Shown one piece after another: positions 62,857-64,000 of a stretch of DNA of 64,000 bases. Each line of letters begins with the position of its first letter. The first letter of the stretch is position 1. The position numbers and the translations under genes were made by a program. Origin of the DNA: Desulfolutivibrio sulfoxidireducens (lineage in GTDB: Bacteria; Desulfobacterota; Desulfovibrionia; Desulfovibrionales; Desulfovibrionaceae); the NCBI RefSeq assembly GCF_013376475.1, contig NZ_CP045508.1:1423501-1487500 (forward strand), written 5' to 3'. The notes beneath the pieces were generated by a model that was given only the letters and a program-made list of their open reading frames with translations, searched no databases and was not told the origin of the DNA.

Positions 62857-63204
62857 ATGGGTATGCGCGGGTTCGGTTTCGTCCCGGCCGCCGTGGCGGC
62901 CATCTTTTTCTTCCTGACCTCCCAGGGCCTCGCGACACCCCCTGACGAGAGCATCCCCAGGTATCTCAAGTCCATCGAACTGTGCAAGGAGAACATCGCC
63001 GCCGACGAGCGCATCCTGCACGAATACGAGGCCGAGATGCGCCGCATCATCGAGAACGATCCGGCGGCGGCCAAGCGGCGCGTCGAGATTCGCATCCTCA
63101 AGAAGCACTACAACGAGGAAATAGACGGTCTTCGGGACAAGATCGTGGACTACTACAAAAAAATCCAGGAACTCAGGCAGACCGGCAAGGGCGGCCGCCC
63201 GTGA
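62857..63204 (+). CDS. Small exported helical protein
   Basis: A 115-residue protein with a signal peptide (FVPAAVAAIFFFLTSQGLA) and a helical, charged mature part (ENIAADERILHEYEAEMRRI, KKHYNEEIDGLRDKIVDYYKK) likely to form a coiled coil. ATG 62863 is an alternative start with better ribosome spacing; the frame opens much earlier. Family not recognised. It runs toward the tRNA-Val terminator. Confidence 0.65.
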   Translation: MGMRGFGFVPAAVAAIFFFLTSQGLATPPDESIPRYLKSIELCKENIAADERILHEYEAEMRRIIENDPAAAKRRVEIRILKKHYNEEIDGLRDKIVDYYKKIQELRQTGKGGRP

Positions 63205-63232
63205 GCCGGGTCTCGGGGCATGGGGGCGAGGC

Positions 63233-63261
63233 AAAAAAAAGAGCCCCGCGTCAACGAGGCT
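63233..63261 (-). terminator. Rho-independent terminator of tRNA-Val
   Basis: On the minus strand AGCCTCG pairs with CGGGGCT around a TTGACG loop and is followed by a run of eight T. Confidence 0.9.
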
Positions 63262-63275
63262 TCTTTTCGAAGTGG

Positions 63276-63351
<76 letters not shown>

Positions 63352-63465
63352 ACTTGGAAAGATAAGCAAATTTCAGGCGGCAGGCAAGGGATTTGTGGCG
63401 CGATTCGGCGCGAAAGCCTCCGGAAGGCGGCGTGATCGATAAAAATGCTGAAAAAAGGCGGGGAT

Positions 63466-64000
63466 ATGCGCGTATTGGTTACCGGCGGGTGCGGATTTAT
63501 CGGGTCCAATTTCATCATCCACATGCTGGCCACGCACCAGGACATGACCATCGTCAACCTGGACAAGCTGACCTATGCCGGCAACCTCGGCAACCTGGCC
63601 GGGGTGCGGCGGGAGCACGGGGGAACGCGCTACGTCTTCGCCCGGGGGGACATCGCCAACGCCGAGCTTGTGGCCCACCTGATCACGGTCCACAAGGTGG
63701 ACGCCGTGGTCAACTTCGCGGCCGAGACCCATGTGGACCGCTCCATCGCCGACGCCTCGCCCTTTATCCAGACCAACATCGTGGGCGCCCAGGCCCTTCT
63801 GGAGACGGCCCGGACCATGGGCGTGCCCCGGTTCGTGCACGTGTCCACGGACGAGGTCTATGGGACCCTGGGACCCGAGGGCGCATTCAGCGAAGAAACG
63901 CCGCTGGCCCCCAACAGCCCCTATTCGGCCTCCAAGGCCGCCGCCGACCTGCTGGTGCGGGCCTGCCACGAGACCTACGGCTACGACACGGTCATAACCC
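63466..64000 (+). CDS. rfbB: dTDP-glucose 4,6-dehydratase (N-terminal part, runs off the window)
   Basis: 178 residues of a short-chain dehydrogenase/reductase: NAD site TGGCGFIGSN near 6-15, YAGNLGNL, NFAAETHVDRSI, VSTDEVYG with the catalytic Thr/Asp/Glu set, and YSASKAAAD with the active Tyr and Lys. These are hallmarks of RfbB in dTDP-rhamnose and O-antigen sugar synthesis. ATG 63466 follows AAGGCGGGG; ATG 63445 is also in frame. The C-terminus lies beyond position 64000. Confidence 0.94.
   Translation, partial: MRVLVTGGCGFIGSNFIIHMLATHQDMTIVNLDKLTYAGNLGNLAGVRREHGGTRYVFARGDIANAELVAHLITVHKVDAVVNFAAETHVDRSIADASPFIQTNIVGAQALLETARTMGVPRFVHVSTDEVYGTLGPEGAFSEETPLAPNSPYSASKAAADLLVRACHETYGYDTVIT

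Overview
The window reads as chromosome of a GC-rich, motile, anaerobic Desulfovibrio-like bacterium (Desulfobacterota, Desulfovibrionales; inferred). The support is a CydA-like/octaheme cytochrome c fusion, a probable selenoprotein, many c-di-GMP and pilus genes, and core genes typical of that group. Core DNA is strongly GC-biased. AT-rich stretches at about 38.6-42 kb, 47.7-49.8 kb and inside one adhesin gene look transferred.

Layout. (1) 0.2-11 kb: a type IV pilus / MSHA-like locus on the + strand with assembly ATPase, platform protein and four prepilins. Three large PilX-like minor pilins follow; they carry a conserved hydrophobic N-terminus and different passengers (one beta-helical, two L-type-lectin-like). 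An orphan HicB sits inside the locus. (2) 11-19.4 kb: two lytic transglycosylases, an FtsH-M41-like protein that lost its catalytic glutamate and is coupled to a HEAT/response-regulator protein, a lipoprotein/gate-domain membrane protein pair, a polysaccharide deacetylase and a MATE exporter preceded by three 23-bp tandem repeats. (3) 19.6-24.6 kb: a minus-strand metal or metallophore uptake operon (permease, ATPase, binding protein, methyltransferase, DUF364). (4) 25-33 kb: the two-gene cytochrome module, a HAMP/SpoIIE phosphatase with a small Cys-rich partner, and an alpha/beta hydrolase with its TetR regulator. (5) 33-34.5 kb: an IS481 element that split a 56-bp palindromic repeat; the intact copy lies at 31.3 kb. 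(6) 34.7-38.2 kb: recN and oligopeptide permeases. (7) 38.4-46.3 kb: a variable region between tRNA-Ala and tRNA-Glu/Lys with an OLD-like ATPase/TOPRIM gene, a frameshifted coiled-coil gene, a degenerate GGDEF gene, an HXXEE membrane protein, IS5 and IS3 elements and an IS481 remnant. (8) 46.7-49.8 kb: a gate-domain membrane protein, then a small AT-rich island. (9) 49.8-63.2 kb: minus-strand housekeeping genes: sppA, modF-like, dapA, an in-frame-UGA gene, HU, flhG-like, a diguanylate cyclase, prfB with a programmed frameshift, lnt, corC-like, a PilZ protein, trmL and a thioesterase. (10) tRNA-Val and the start of rfbB close the window.

How the genes connect. The lnt-prfB-cyclase-flhG-like run, the PilZ protein and the pilus locus together suggest c-di-GMP-controlled surface behaviour. 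The strongest unannotated signal is a TGA at codon 46 of the gene at 53760-54659. It lies in a CxxU context, has a suitable hairpin just downstream, and would be lost in a standard annotation.
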